Numbered from the stretch's first letter, positions 30,316 to 42,509 are shown. The stretch: DNA of 64,000 nucleotides from Cichorium intybus (GCA_023525715.1 CM042010.1:156850407-156914406); one strand, 5' to 3'. The notes: a model not told the origin generated them from the sequence alone. Program-made: numbers and translations.

Positions 30316-30333
30316 TCCCCGGCAACGGCGCCA
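30316..30333 (-). other. primer-binding site, tRNA-Asp
   Basis: Minus strand TGGCGCCGTTGCCGGGGA, five bases from the LTR; complementary to the 3' end of plant tRNA-Asp, as is usual for Athila. Confidence 0.85.
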
Positions 30334-30338
30334 AAATT

Positions 30339-31448
30339 TGACACGCGCAGAGGTCGTCGTGCGATCAAAAATAAGAGAAAACCTAACACACACACTAGTA
30401 TAGCGGTAGTCAGGGTCGATCCACAGGAGCTTCGTGGTTAGACTAGATGAGAGATTACCAACTAATAGTGTCACAGCTATAGTCGGAGGATCTGGTTTCT
30501 ATTTTCCTATCACTAGCAAATGAGACAATGTTCAAACACTCAAGCCAAGCTAAGCTATGTCCAAATGACCTAGTCACTTTCTGAAATCAGAAGTACATCT
30601 CTGACTCAGAAGCAATCAAAGGCATCCAAACTAGCTAAACCAAGCAAAGCATAAACTACCACTAGTTAAAGTCCGATTGAACAGTTACTAGCCAAGGTTT
30701 AATGCTTACCAAACTAACCTAATTAGCTACTGATTTCAACTAAGAAAAACAGTCCTAACAAGGTCCAAAACAATATCCAAAACACAATCAATCAAACAAA
30801 CCAAACACAAACATTCAAACACCGAAAAGCTAAGATTAAATGTAACCAAATGCTTTTCATTCACCAAACTGAATTCCAAACACAAAAACAGTAACCAAAT
30901 GTTTCTAAAACAGAAACCTAAGTGCTCAAAGTCAGTGGTTGTCACTCCCAAAGACTTAAGCTACAAAGACTAATTGCTACTAAAAGGAAATTAAATCAAA
31001 AATCATAAAATACCAATTGTGAGCTTGCTGAAATGAAATCCTGGAGTCAAAGAGCTTCAAGGTCGATTTTACACACGGTTCTTTGCTTGGGTTTTCGGCT
31101 GGAAATGCATCTATTTATACTTGCAAATTTCCCGCAACCGCGCCGCGCAGAAATGAAATCCGCGGCGCGCGTACTTATCTTTCCCCGTTTCTTCGGAATT
31201 TAAATGTGTTCCACCGCCTTAAGCCCGCGTCGCGCATAGTTTATTCCCGCGGCGCGCGTACGAGTTCTCTTGATTTTTCATTCTTTCCATACTTTTTCCT
31301 TTTGTACACTTTTAGTCCCTGTTTCTATCCTTTTTCTCCAAACAAGTCATGGAACGAAAAGTGAGAATACCCAGACATATTTGATATAATTTTATCAAGA
31401 ACAGGGCTCAACAACGCCTAAAATATTTGATATCACTAGGCGTTGTCA
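30339..31448 (-). repeat. 5' LTR of non-autonomous Athila element
   Basis: 1110 bp, same length as the other LTR. Differences that I see are single substitutions, several in CG dinucleotides (for example GCGTCGCGC here versus GCGTCGTGC at 25771), as expected from cytosine methylation decay. Confidence 0.92.
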
Positions 31449-31879
31449 CGTAGCACCAACATTCTGAATGAAAAGTCTGTAGATATATAAATGATTTCTG
31501 AAAAATGTCAAGCTTTATCCTTGTTCGCAAAAGATGCATGTTCTCCTTACAATATAACATGTGATTGTGATTTTTCTCAATGTCGTAAACCTTAAATTTC
31601 GTTGTTTCGGGAATGATTCTACACTTTATCCCGGCCTGACATCTACACCTATGCATATCAACCCTTTTTTTTCTTAGAAGTTGAATCCAAAGTATCTACG
31701 ATGGTAGTTTTAGATTACCTTCAAGATTGCAAACAAAATACCACAATGTAATAAAACTATTTAACATCTTCTACGTTGTTTTCCTAACATCAAAACCTGA
31801 TTGTATAACATAATATAAGTACGATGCTTTAACATCATTATATGGCGGATAAATGGCATCTTTGATCGGTCTAATTACA

Positions 31880-33685
31880 TTATCGACTTGTGGTACTCAA
31901 TATACACCATCGCCATTGCCGTCAAAGTCGCCATCGCCTCGCCAAGCTCCATTCGCCAACCTGTTGGCGAGATGCCAACAGGTGTAAAACTTTCAAGAAA
32001 TGGCAAAAACACCCCCTGAACGGTTATATTTAGAAGTTGGAATGTTTTAAAAATTTACACTTTTAACCCATATATAAAAAGTAGCCTTTTTTTTTAAATC
32101 AGATTTTTAAAACCTCTTTCATCCCCTATATATATACATCTAAATCTCATTCATTTCACACAAGAATCCCTCCCAAAACTCTCTCAAAATGTCTTCAAAC
32201 AAAAAGAAAGGTTCAAAATCTTCCAAGAACCAGTCTTCCAACACTCATATCACTCCACCTCCAAACCATCCATCAAACCTAGATACAAATGCTTATCATC
32301 CTATAATATTTTCACCACAACCCGATGAGCCGCAGTTTTCACCGACACAAAACCAATTCTTAGCCAACTTTGTCTACAATTTATCCCAAAACCAAAATAC
32401 TTTTCCCACAAAATCTCAAAATCTTTTCACCACACCTTCTCCACCACATGTACACTCTCAAGCTTCTGAAACACAATTCTTCTCAACTCAACCACGACGT
32501 ATTCTTGCATCGGACTCGGAAGAAGAAGAAGAACAACAACAAGAAGTAGAAGAAGAAGACGAAGAAGAAGAAGAAGAACCACAACCAAAAAAATCATCAA
32601 AAGGTCGTGGAAAAGGGAAAGCCCCAGTGAAACAGGGAGCCAAGGTAGAGCCTTGGAAAGTTGATGAGGTGATAGCTTTAGCAAAAACTTGGGTGGACAT
32701 ATCGGAGGATGCGGTTCACGGAAACAATCAAGAATCTCAAGTTTTCCAAGAAAGAATTTGGAAATTATGGTGTCGTCGAATGGGTCGTACATACCGTACC
32801 CACCAGTCAATATACTCGGAATGGCGTTGTGTAAGTAAAATTGCCAAGGAATTTGAAGCGATTTTTTCACAATGTAAACGAAATTGGCCAAGTGGTGCCA
32901 ATTTAGATGATGTGATGATGGCTGCTCGGCAGCAATATATCGATAAAAATGGCACCAAACATCCTTTCAATGCTCATGCGGAAGCATTTTGGAGGGTAAC
33001 CCGAGACAACAAAAAATGGAGGGAACAAACATCCTTTCATCAGTCTGCCGTTGGAATAAATGCTTCCAAACGCTTCAAGTCATCCACATCCACACACTCT
33101 CAGTCTTCTGATGCAAATGTTGGCTTCGACATTAATGAGGAGCCGGAGGCTGACATTCTTCCGATTGGTCGTGATCAAGCAAAGAGGAAGATGAAGGGAT
33201 GTATTTCTGGCACAAATAGTAGCGCAGAATTGCAACAATTAAACGAGTAAGTCGCCACTTTGCAGACTTTATATGAAGAGAAAGTCAAAACCAAGCTGAT
33301 GGATATTGTGACGAGAAACATATCCGATCTACGAGGGTTCGAGTATCAAATTGCATTTCAAGCGAAGAAGGACGCGGCTAGGAAATTGGGTTACACGTTC
33401 GACGATGAGTAGATTAGTTGTTTGTGTTTTAGTTTGTGTCTTTGTTTAACTTTTAAATTGTTAGTTGTTTGTGTTTTTTTTAATGAAATGTTTAAATTTT
33501 AAGTAAAAAAAACCAATTTTGTTTGTTTTATATTTGTACAAGGACTAAAGTTGTAATTTCTCAAATTAATTTGGTTGGCAGTTCCTTGGCCATTGGCCAC
33601 CACTCCCTACAAAATGGCCAACGCCTACCAACCCACAAAAACTTGTTGGCCATCCCTTGGCCATTAGCCACCACTCCGTGTAGCC
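31880..33685 (+). mobile_element. PIF/Harbinger derivative carrying only ORF1
   Basis: The right end is GGCTACACGGAGTGG (reverse complement, 33671-33685) followed by TTA (33686-33688), similar to the TIR of the element at 19020. The left end near 31880-31920 has lost a clear TIR. The subterminal regions have TTGGCC/GGCCAA and TCGCCATCGCC repeats. The only gene is the Myb/trihelix-like ORF1; no transposase is present. Confidence 0.7.
32189..33412 (+). pseudogene. Harbinger ORF1 (Myb/trihelix-like DNA-binding) with one stop
   Basis: The frame runs 408 codons with one in-frame TAA at 33248-33250; before it lie 353 codons. It has a Ser/Asn/Pro/Gln-rich N-terminus, an acidic Glu run (about residues 110-130), a basic patch (KSSKGRGKGKAP), then a trihelix-like domain (EVIALAKTWVDISEDAVHGNNQ, then RIWKLWCRRMGRTYRT) and a GRDQAKRKMKG motif typical of these proteins, which are often annotated NAM-associated or 'GST T3-like'. 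The post-stop part (TLYEEKVKTKLMDIVTRNI) is the usual C-terminal helix. ORF1 binds the element ends and helps the transposase enter the nucleus. The Glu run is coded by GAA repeats. Confidence 0.85.
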
Positions 33686-33688
33686 TTA

Positions 33689-34664
33689 TGGGCGTCTTAA
33701 CATAGCTAACTAAGTGATGAAAGTTGAAATTGTAGTACATATTTTGATATAAAAAAATAACACTCTTGAAACGTAGACGTCAAAACTAGCATTGCATTTG
33801 TTAGAATTTGACCTGGAATTTGGTCATTTATCTATTAATTAATTGGCGTGATTTTAGGGAACTTTGTGTACGTTTTTTTTCTTTCCGGTTTTGTCACGCG
33901 GATTTGGATCTTACATTCGGATCTCGTGTTTCCTACACCGCCTTACACGTTCTCGAATTTCCGTCTTCTACATCCCCTCAATCCCTAATCTCTCAATCTC
34001 ACTTCTCCTCTCCTCCGTTTCAGTCACACGTTCCGCTTCTTCCTCTTTTGGTTCTTCTTTTTTCCTATTGTTTCTTTCTTTCTGTCAGTAGAAGCGTATC
34101 CACTTCCTGGATTTAGCGTATCGCCGTTTGTTGTTGTTGATTCTCCCTCTTCTTCTGCATTTTGTGGATTTTGCGCATTTTGCTTCGTTATTGTTGTTGG
34201 CAGTCAGGAAATCGAAAAAGAAAGAAGCAGAAGATGGTTGGGTTCGGGTCTTTTTCAGGTTATGAGTGGATTCGGTAGCTCACCGCCTCATTTCTTTCAA
34301 GTCTGAAACGGTTGTTTCTGATGATCAACAGAAAAACGGTTTCGGCCCACCTTTGCTTGTCGCATCTGTCGTCGGAGAGAGAAGGGCGGTCCGGCCAAAT
34401 ACCTAAAATTTGCCGAGGAAGGTGTCGATTGAGTTCGGCGAGTCGGGAACAGGTGATTTGAAATCCTTCAAAACCGACCTTCCTTCACCCTCACAGACCC
34501 TCAATTGTCTCTATTCCGTTCCGGTATTCCATCAATTCTCTAATTTTAGCTCAAATTCACATTGAATACTTTAGGTTTGCGCTTACCAATTTTTTTTCTA
34601 CAATACTTGTGATTTCAATCGATTCGAGTGATTCTAAGGCTCATGCTACTGTTTTTCAATATAG
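33689..34664 (+). other. no clear gene; pyrimidine-rich 5'UTR-like stretch
   Basis: 33945-34110 is rich in CT like a plant 5' UTR, and an ATG at 34234 opens only a short frame. It may belong to the same captured gene fragment as the ALDH7 pieces downstream, but I cannot show it. Confidence 0.3.
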
Positions 34665-35303
34665 ATCTGGATGCAAGTAAGTGAATATTCTCATGGTATA
34701 GTTTACTGTTATTTTTCCATAATCTCTTTTTACCACTGTGTAATTAAAATATTATTTCCTCTCAGCTTCCTGCACCAAAGCGTGGTGAAATTGTTAGACA
34801 AATTGGTGATGCACTGAGAGGCAACCTTCAGTACCTTTGTAGACTTTTATCCCTTGAAATGGGAAAAATCCTTCCAGAAGGAATAAGGGAAGTTCAAGTA
34901 CGTAAATAATTACTTTTAATTGTGATAACATCTTATTAAATCGTATCTTACTAAATCAAGTTTTTCATGGCAGGAGGTAATTGATATGTGCGACTTTGCA
35001 GTGGGATTAACTAGACAATTAAATAGATCTGTCATACCATCTGGACGTCATCTCAATTCCTAGATTCTTTCTAATTTCAGATATAAATAAAGATTACATA
35101 ATAACCTCTAATAATAACACTGATTGGTTTGTTGACAGATCCAAATCATATGATGCTTGAGGTATAGCTAAATACATTTTCTTTAATCTGTTATACTTAT
35201 TATATACTTAATTATTTATATATTATCGACTAATTGCAGTTGTGGAATCCTCTTGGAGTACTTGGTGTTATTACATCTTTCAGTTTTCCTTATGCTGTTC
35301 TTG
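34665..35303 (+). pseudogene. aldehyde dehydrogenase family 7 (antiquitin-type) gene fragment with introns
   Basis: Exon-like pieces with good splice sites: IWMQ (34665-34676), LPAPKRGEIVRQIGDAL to EMGKILPEGIREVQ (34766-34897), EVIDMCDFAVGLTRQLN and VIPS (34974-35040), PNHMMLE (35139-35161) and LWNPLGVLGVITSFSFPYAVLG (35240-35303). These match consecutive N-terminal parts of plant ALDH7B. The enzyme oxidises aldehydes such as aminoadipic semialdehyde, but here no catalytic Cys or Glu region follows. The third piece runs into non-matching sequence with a stop. Retained introns mean a DNA-level copy, not a retrocopy. Confidence 0.8.
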
Positions 35304-38276
35304 GTGAGCATTATAGCACTTTATTAATATATTCTTGAATATATTTTATATTTTGTTTAGAATGTCAGTTTCTGTTGTTTAGGTTGTGAAGACGTTGAAA
35401 CGTACGTTGAAGCTATCTGATTGATGTATTGCAAAGAATTGAAACAGAGGTTGATTAAGCAAAGTGTTTCGAGGGTCCTTCAAATCCTTAAGGTAACTTC
35501 TTAACTTTCTACTTTGAATTTACTGATTTTCGTTTCGATTATTTCCATTTATTGATTCCATTTTAGGAAGGTTTCCATTAATCTTTAAGAACAACCATGA
35601 AACTCTGTTTTACTGTTAATTCTAAAATTATGCAGTCTTTTGTGAAGAAGAAATAATAGTGTAAGATATTAATTGGTTCTTTATTTTTCTTTGACCAATG
35701 AGTTTTTTTGCAATAAATTGAAGTAGTTGGAAATATGAGGATTGGTTGACTCAGAATTTAATTCATTGTTGTCCCAATAAAAACGTTACATTTTACAAAA
35801 CGAAACTTGCAACGTGTAGTCTTCTTTGACCAATTTGTTAACTAAAAATCAAATCTTTATCAATCTTTAAGACTAATACAACTTCTGGAATGACAAAAAA
35901 GATTGTTGTAATTATATGATTGGACTTTCTTTTTTGTTCTTATCATAACGTTATACCTCGAATAATTAAGGAATTATATCTTTATTTTTGCTCATTAAGA
36001 CATTGTACTTTTAAAAACCTACCCAATTGTACCATTGTACTTTTAGCGTTTTTATACTATGAAGTTATACTTTGAAATGTTTAAGATACATATAGCATTG
36101 TACCTAGAAATCGGTTACTCATAAGAGGGTTATGGCAGTGTTTTTAACCTTAGTTTTATTTCTTTTATGATATTTGGATGTTGTTTTTGGTTCAACTTTA
36201 CCATGCCTGTAGGTCAGCTCTAGGTCTGCTCCGCTTTGGGATATGACTCTTTCTTTTATGTTTTGATGAGTTTACTGACAGTTTGTTGTTAGGTTGTTTT
36301 TGTCAATATATTTGTTCAAATGCATCTTGATGAGGTTTTTTTTTTCTTATTCATATTTATCTGAAATCTTATAATTTTTTTGTAAATTTCATATGTAAAG
36401 TTTTCTTTGCAGGCACTTGGGTTAGTAGGTTTGCATCATCTAAAGTTGAAAAAGGTAAATTGTTTTCCATTTTCTGTTATTTATTTGCGAATAATTTCAA
36501 TGTCTAAATCGATAAAATGAAATAATATTATATTTATATTGTTTTTAGTGACATTCTCACAAACATGATATATTTAGCATGTGATGGCCATTTAGATTGC
36601 ATTGATTTTTTAGCATCCATCACAGGTTATTCTTCCATGACTCTAATGTTTTATATCGATTTTGGTCTGTGGGTATTTTTGTTTCCGGTTTTTATTTCAA
36701 AGATTCATGTCGATTTCGGTTCTTATTTTAAAGTTCTGGGGCCCAATATCGATATGAAACCTTGAAAGTAGGAACAATATTGAAAAGTGTTTCCTATTTT
36801 GGTCTAAACATGTAACCAATCTGAAAGCATATGGACCATTTTTTGTATACTAAAGAACAGTAAATTACAAAAATGGTACATTTGCTTTCGGATTGTTTAC
36901 ATGTTTAGTCCAAAACTAGAAAAACTTTTAAAATTTGGTTGAATTTTTAAGGTTTTGTAGATATGGTAAAGTTCAAGATCTATATAAAGTGTAAACCTGA
37001 AAATACAAATGTTCATCTGAGAGATGAACATTCGTTTGATGTTTTTGCTACAGCTAATCTCAATCCTTTTTAATGTTTACATTGCTATCATAGGTGCCGA
37101 TCTTGCTGGAATGTCTACTATTATAGGGATATTGGATCAATGCCTTTCCATTTCTAGGAGGTTTTACCTAGCCATCCTTATATATTCCCTAAATGTAAGT
37201 ACATTGATATTTCCTGCGTTTAGCCAGATGCAAGATATAATAATGTACTTACATTTTTTGTTTAAATTAGCATTTGACTAATTTCTATTTCTTATATATT
37301 TTGAACTTTTTTTTAATTCCCAAATTTTTACATTATACTTGCATATATTTTGTTTCAATGTAAACCCAGTTGGCACTGTACACTGGCTTACTTAAAAATA
37401 CTTACTGATTACCATTTGTTCAAGGCGATGCTAACACAAAATGGTTGAAAGGGAAGATCAGACCTAGAACTTGACCTAGCTGGAAGATGATTTTATATTG
37501 AATAAATTGGGCTGGATATTTCAGGGTAGTAGCTTTGGTTTCGGTTTATTCGATTTATTTTTCACATGTAAGTTGAAGTAAGTCGGCAATGATGTTTGTG
37601 GGTTTGATGTTCAATGGTTAATGCGTCCATGTTTATGCATTTGTCGTTCAGTTGTTTATAATGTCGTTTGCCATGAAATTGACAATCTTTTTACAGGTTA
37701 GTTTTTGAATTACCATCCATCTTTGCTAGCTATGCCTTTAGATGGGAATGGCAGAAAGTTTTGCTAAGTGAGTTGTTTTAGGAATGTGGGACGGTATATG
37801 ATTTTGTCACCATAATCAACCAATGAGCACGTAAACTTCTACTAGACTTTATGTTTAGTTTCATTACTAAAAAGCAATGAAATGTACCTTTTTGTTTATT
37901 TATATGAATTCTCGATCTGAAGCGTATTTTTGTTGTTCATTCTTAGGTTACTTTTGTTATTATGTTGATAAGGGCAATGCCCACCGAGTGTTGGACAGAA
38001 TGCCATCAAGAATCTTCAAGGTAACTCATATTATATGCATGAAATTGCGTACTTCTTATATATACTTTCGAAATTCTTATATACCACCTAAAATATTTCT
38101 GTCAACTATACACTTTATTAAAATATACTTACCTTAGAAATCACTTTCGACTAAATCTGATCGAAGAAAAGAAGCAGTAGGAACGAGGACCCCCAGAGAA
38201 TACAATCGAGAGGAAAGCGACAACCCAAGAATTTTAATCGATAACCCCCAAATGTTTTCACCTTAAAAACCTGGAA
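35304..38276. other. no gene recognised
   Basis: A/T-rich. Short exon-like pieces bounded by AG and GT occur (for example 36414-36452 and 37960-38020) but I recognise no protein. They could be other captured fragments or chance. Confidence 0.3.
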
Positions 38277-38309
38277 AAGAAGCCCGTGCGGAGCACGGGG
38301 TCCCACTCG
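38277..38309 (+). other. Helitron-3'-end-like hairpin
   Basis: CCCGTGC GGA GCACGGG forms a 7-bp hairpin about 8 bases before CTCGT. Helitrons end in such a hairpin followed by CTRR; here the last letters are CTCG, so the end is degenerate or the likeness is chance. Confidence 0.35.
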
Positions 38310-40317
38310 TTCAAATGAATTTATGATCCGATTTGATTGAAGTGAAGAAACCCTGATAAAAAAATCGAAATGGTAAGTTTGTTTGTTTGCTTGTGTAACC
38401 GCCTTTTGTTTGGCTGTTTAGAAGGAAAAAGCCATAATAATTGCATAGCAATTGACTTTTTCAACAATAGATTTGTGTTACAACGGAATCATCACTTTTG
38501 TAAAAAAAATGTAAAGAAAGTAATATATTATGCAAAAAGTTTTGATTAAATTGTTGATGCGTAAGTACCTATAAGGCTATAAGATAATATATTTTTATAA
38601 AGATATTTCAATTTTATAAAATAAAACTAACTATGTACATATATGTATAGAACTAACAATATACATACATATATGTTTTCCGGATACAGCTTTTATCTCT
38701 AAATAATATAGAAGATTTTATCCGATTTTATCTTATTAGTTTAAAAACAAAATATAAATGTTAATAAATAGACAAACAAGAGTTCAGGACTTTTAAAAAT
38801 GCTTTTATCATTTAATCATTATAGAATATTTCTTAATTGCATCTTAACACATTAATTATGCACAACTCAAATGTTGTTTATACTATATTGTTAAAACATA
38901 ACAAATATAAAATCTGTTTATATCATTGTTTATTTCTCTATTTTATGGTTAACATATTTTTAAGATATTTTTTTTCATTTTTAAAAATTTACAGAACGAT
39001 AATTCAAATCATTGAAATATTCAAAAGATTTGGTTAAGACATGGTCTCCACGAATGCAAAATAAATTCCACAAAATTTTAGTTATTTTGTATAATAATGA
39101 TATCATCATTGGCAAATCTTTTATTGTTGACAAAAACTTCATGTGAAGTGTGCAAGAGATCCCAATCATCTTGATTTCAATTATTAGCTTACAATTATTA
39201 TCTTTTTAGAGTAAATTATAATTTTGGTCTATGATATATTCAAAAGAATAGGTTTAGCCTAAAGTTTGTTTTTATTGCAAATTTGTTCTTATGGTTTCAT
39301 TGCATTACGGGTATAGTCATTGAGTCACTATGTCGAACTAATCGGTTGTTCTTTTTTAAAATAATCATTTTGTTCTAACAAAATCCAATATGTATTATAT
39401 TAAAGGGGGCAATTTTGTAATCTATTCAGTCTTATTATCAAATCTTATTTTTCTATGTTATAACACATTTTATGTTTTCGTATTTAAAAGGTATAAGATT
39501 AAAAATTTCATCACAAATTTTTTAACATGATAAAATTTTAAAAATAACAATTGTCAATTACAATTTTTAGAAATTAATAACATTGCGGTTCTGACAAAAC
39601 GATAGCAACTTTCTAAAATAACAAATAATATTTATCAAAGTTAATAATTTTATATAATATTTTTAGGAGTAATTCTATCGGCACGAATCACTTTCCTTTT
39701 TACACGAAGATTTGATTGAATTTGACTGAATTTGATTGAATAAAAACATTACTTTTATCAATGGCTATTTAATAATAGTTTAAATTATTTTTTTTACTAC
39801 TTTACGATGCAAACAGTTATCTTACAAAATGATATCTATTTCTTTTTTTTTTTTCAAATATGCCCCCTCAATTTTCATAGGAATGATAATTAGAGATTAT
39901 ATAAAAATTTGTGTCATATAATACCTTTATAAATTAGTAAATAAAATACAATCCAAACATAACATTATAACATTTTATATGACATTTTGTTAAAGTTTTT
40001 TTTTATAAAAAGTTAAACTATTTTTATTAAAAATACATTATTTTGCATTCGCAAATAAGTCTTTTATATCCAAGAACGATATGTAATAAAGTATGAATGT
40101 CTATATTCCTTCAAATGCGCAATGCAATAATTGTAATATTCCAAGAGTGGAGATATCTGATAATTAATAAGCTATTGAAAGTTTAATAAGTTGATACATT
40201 CGCAAATTATAATAATATTTTATTGTATTGATCAAAAACATATTTTGTGTGCTACTTTTGTAAATTATGATATACTATCAAGTGTCAAGAACTATATTTA
40301 ATAAAGTATACTTTCGG
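38310..40317. other. no gene seen
   Basis: Very A/T-rich intergenic DNA, no coding potential, no repeat boundaries that I can defend. Confidence 0.5.
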
Positions 40318-40606
40318 TTTCATATTTTTGACGTCAAAAAGTCAATTAAACCGAAAAGAATAAACCAATAACCAATTAAGTCGAAAAGAATAAACCGAAA
40401 CCGCATGTTAAAATACCGCAAAAACCGAAACCGATTAACCGCAACCGAAACAATAACCGACGGTGAGGTTTTCATTTTTGAATTAACCGTAAAATTGCAC
40501 CGCATTATTAACCGCGCCATTTGGTTATTGAAAATTTAATAACCATATTTGCGGTTAGCGGTACGATTTTGGCCAGTAACGGCTCCTAACCGCACGACGC
40601 TCACCC
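40318..40606. repeat. ACCGAA-repeat element, second copy
   Basis: Dense AAACCGAAACCGC-type words ending at GCTCACCC, as in 21424-21793. Left boundary uncertain. Confidence 0.4.
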
Positions 40607-40657
40607 TTAGTTAGAATAAGAACACTAAAAAAGTTGAGAACGCGGAGGTGATACTGA

Positions 40658-40781
<124 letters not shown>

Positions 40782-41115
40782 GTGAGCAATGCAATATGAG
40801 AATAATTGAATTTTTTACATAAGTTAAAAAGATGGAGGTATATTGTGAAACTTTTATCTAAAACGAAGGGAACAAATAGGAAAAGTTAAATATTAAACTA
40901 AAATCAGATGAGATTGGATGTTTGAATATTGTTGACGTTTTGATGGGATGTCATTAATCAGCACGAATTCGTGCATATAGGAGAATCCTTGACTATGCAG
41001 CCACTAATTCTAAGTTTTCTGCGAAACACAAATTCAAACAAAATCAGAATATAAATTAACACAACGATAATACACTGGGTTTTGGAGATTTCTTTAAAAT
41101 CGAATTTAAAAGCGT

Positions 41116-41391
41116 TTATTTTATGTTATGCGAGTCCACCACGATCACGAAAGACTTTTTGCACTTCTCAACGGTGTAATATGCGTGGGTCCCGTGGTTA
41201 AGACAAGTGGCCGAGAAGTATCCTATGTAGCCGTTGCCGAGGAACGAATTAAAAGACGCAACGTTGAAAAGGGTTTGAACGGAAAATGACGTTGGGGAAA
41301 TGGTGTCTTTTTTACTAGGCACGGTCAGGGTCCTCGTTAGTTTACGCACTGTAGAGTGTAGACCATCGCTAAATGCCTCAGCGGGACCCAA
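41116..41391 (-). CDS. hypothetical ORF, unrecognised
   Basis: 91 codons. The C-terminal half (FNSFLGNGYIGYFSATCLNH, then THAYYTVEKCKKSFVIVV) has the look of a folded protein, with a non-random composition unlike the neighbouring A/T-rich DNA, but I cannot assign a family. It lies just left of the LINE target site. It may be a fragment of a broken gene. Confidence 0.25.
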   Translation of the reverse strand: MGPAEAFSDGLHSTVRKLTRTLTVPSKKDTISPTSFSVQTLFNVASFNSFLGNGYIGYFSATCLNHGTHAYYTVEKCKKSFVIVVDSHNIK

Positions 41392-41456
41392 CGGTTGACT
41401 TGATCAAATCTTATTTTATTTTTAGTTTCCGTTTCTTAATTTTGGTGATATTTTTT

Positions 41457-41816
41457 GGGTAAAAGTACGGTACCTCTAGCAAATTTTATTAATAAAATAA
41501 ATAAATACAATTTAAGGCTGGAGACTCCCCACCAAATAAACAACAAAAAGACCCATTGTGACAGGCCCCAATGGTCAACAAGGCAATACTAGGAACCAAA
41601 ACAGGTTTTGGAACCAGAGAACATAACAGGAACATAAAAAGCAAACATCCTGCAAAATAAACAAGCCATACAAGCAGAGAAATATATAATATAAAAGATG
41701 AGATAGGAGAGAATAATAGACCACAATGGAAAATAGGATATACATCTCTCAACGTTAGGGTAGGGATCATACTCTTTTAGCCAAAATAACATTAGGAGAA
41801 GGTTTCATAGAGAGAC
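41457..41816 (-). other. LINE 3' UTR and tail
   Basis: After the ORF2 stop come about 360 bp of non-coding sequence containing AATAAAATTTG (41483-41495 region, minus strand), then GTACC...TTTTACCC and the A-run. Confidence 0.6.
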
Positions 41817-42509
41817 TCACCAATCTACAACGGACATAACATCATGATACGATCGTCTCTTATTCTTAAAAATCCGGTTATTTCTTTCCTGCCAAATGTG
41901 GTAGATAGCTCCCGCAAGCACAAGTCTTCGGATAATGGACCAAACGGTCTTACCCTTAGTGATGGGCTTGAGGAGATTGATGATATTCGACCAGCAATTT
42001 GTGGGGAAGGAGAGGTTCATAACATGCTGAAGATCATGCTAAACCATAGAAGGGAAAGAACACTCAAAGAAAAGATGTGGAAGGGAATCAGAACAATCAC
42101 CGCAGAAGGCACAGATAAGGTTGGCGTTAGTCTCCCAGCTTCTGATTTTATCATGGGTCTTAAGTCGATCTTTGAGAGCAACCCAGAGAATGAAGGCATG
42201 TCTAGGGATATTCTGGGAGTACCAAACAAGATGATACCAGTCGACAGGCTGGTCCGAGGGGCGTATAGAGTGCCAGACAGAACGGACCGAAAAAGGAGAG
42301 ACCTTACCGTCGCAAGATCTCCAGAGGAGTTTATCAGGAACGGACGTGGAAAGAGAAGGGGGGTTATGAGATAGCAGAACGGGAGGGGAGTCCTGCCAGC
42401 AATAGGGGCGCACCCAACACCCGTTGAGGACAAGGTCAGCAACCTTAGAATCAGGAGTGAATCCCGCAGTATGGATGTTACGGGCGGATAAGAACTGAGA
42501 GAGGAGACC
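41817..42509 (-). pseudogene. LINE ORF2 C-terminus (zf-RVT), one stop
   Basis: Continuation of ORF2 past the solo LTR: LLWRSCDGKVSPFSVRSVW, HAFILWVALKDRLKTHDKI, then CAFCGDCSDSLPHLFFECSF, the zf-RVT domain of plant L1 elements, and a C-terminal IYHIWQERNNRIFKNKRR. A TAG at 42036-42038 replaces a Trp codon in the usual 'VW' motif. The terminal stop is at 41817-41819. Confidence 0.8.

Larger units (their letters stand above)
24882..31448 (-). mobile_element. non-autonomous Athila element with env-like ORF, TSD CGTAG
   Basis: 6567 bp, minus strand, bounded by 1110-bp LTRs (24882-25991 and 30339-31448) and 5-bp duplicates CGTAG (24877-24881, 31449-31453). The order on the minus strand is 5' LTR, tRNA-Asp primer site, acidic ORF (30220-28961), conserved Athila block, promoter-like CGCG/TATA module, candidate intron, env-like/Athila ORF, polypurine tract, 3' LTR. 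The internal region is only 4.35 kb and has no gag core, protease, reverse transcriptase, RNase H or integrase. I counted about 11 differences between the LTRs, so it moved recently, presumably using proteins of another element. Confidence 0.92.
22870..31690 (-). pseudogene. FAR1/FHY3-related (FRS-like) pseudogene split by Athila element
   Basis: Minus strand. The N-terminal FAR1 DNA-binding part lies at 31454-31690 (CRCQAGIKCRI, then DIEKNHNHMLYC with the conserved HNH). The gene continues beyond the insertion at 24876: LLVNKRLDIINNVTNFSFEF, LNALFWVDETSKLHY (the 'FWADE' motif before the MULE-transposase-derived domain), then decayed MULE-domain words near 24440-24300 (LLSREDIDSY-like), and a SWIM zinc finger at 23200-23390 (FEHVGILCRHIVHVL). 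FRS proteins are plant transcription factors descended from MULE transposases. Many stops and shifts show it is dead. The 6.57 kb Athila element 24882-31448 splits it with duplicate CGTAG. Confidence 0.8.

Noticed and set aside
41844..42374. 176-codon plus-strand frame
   Set aside because: Antisense of the LINE zf-RVT region.
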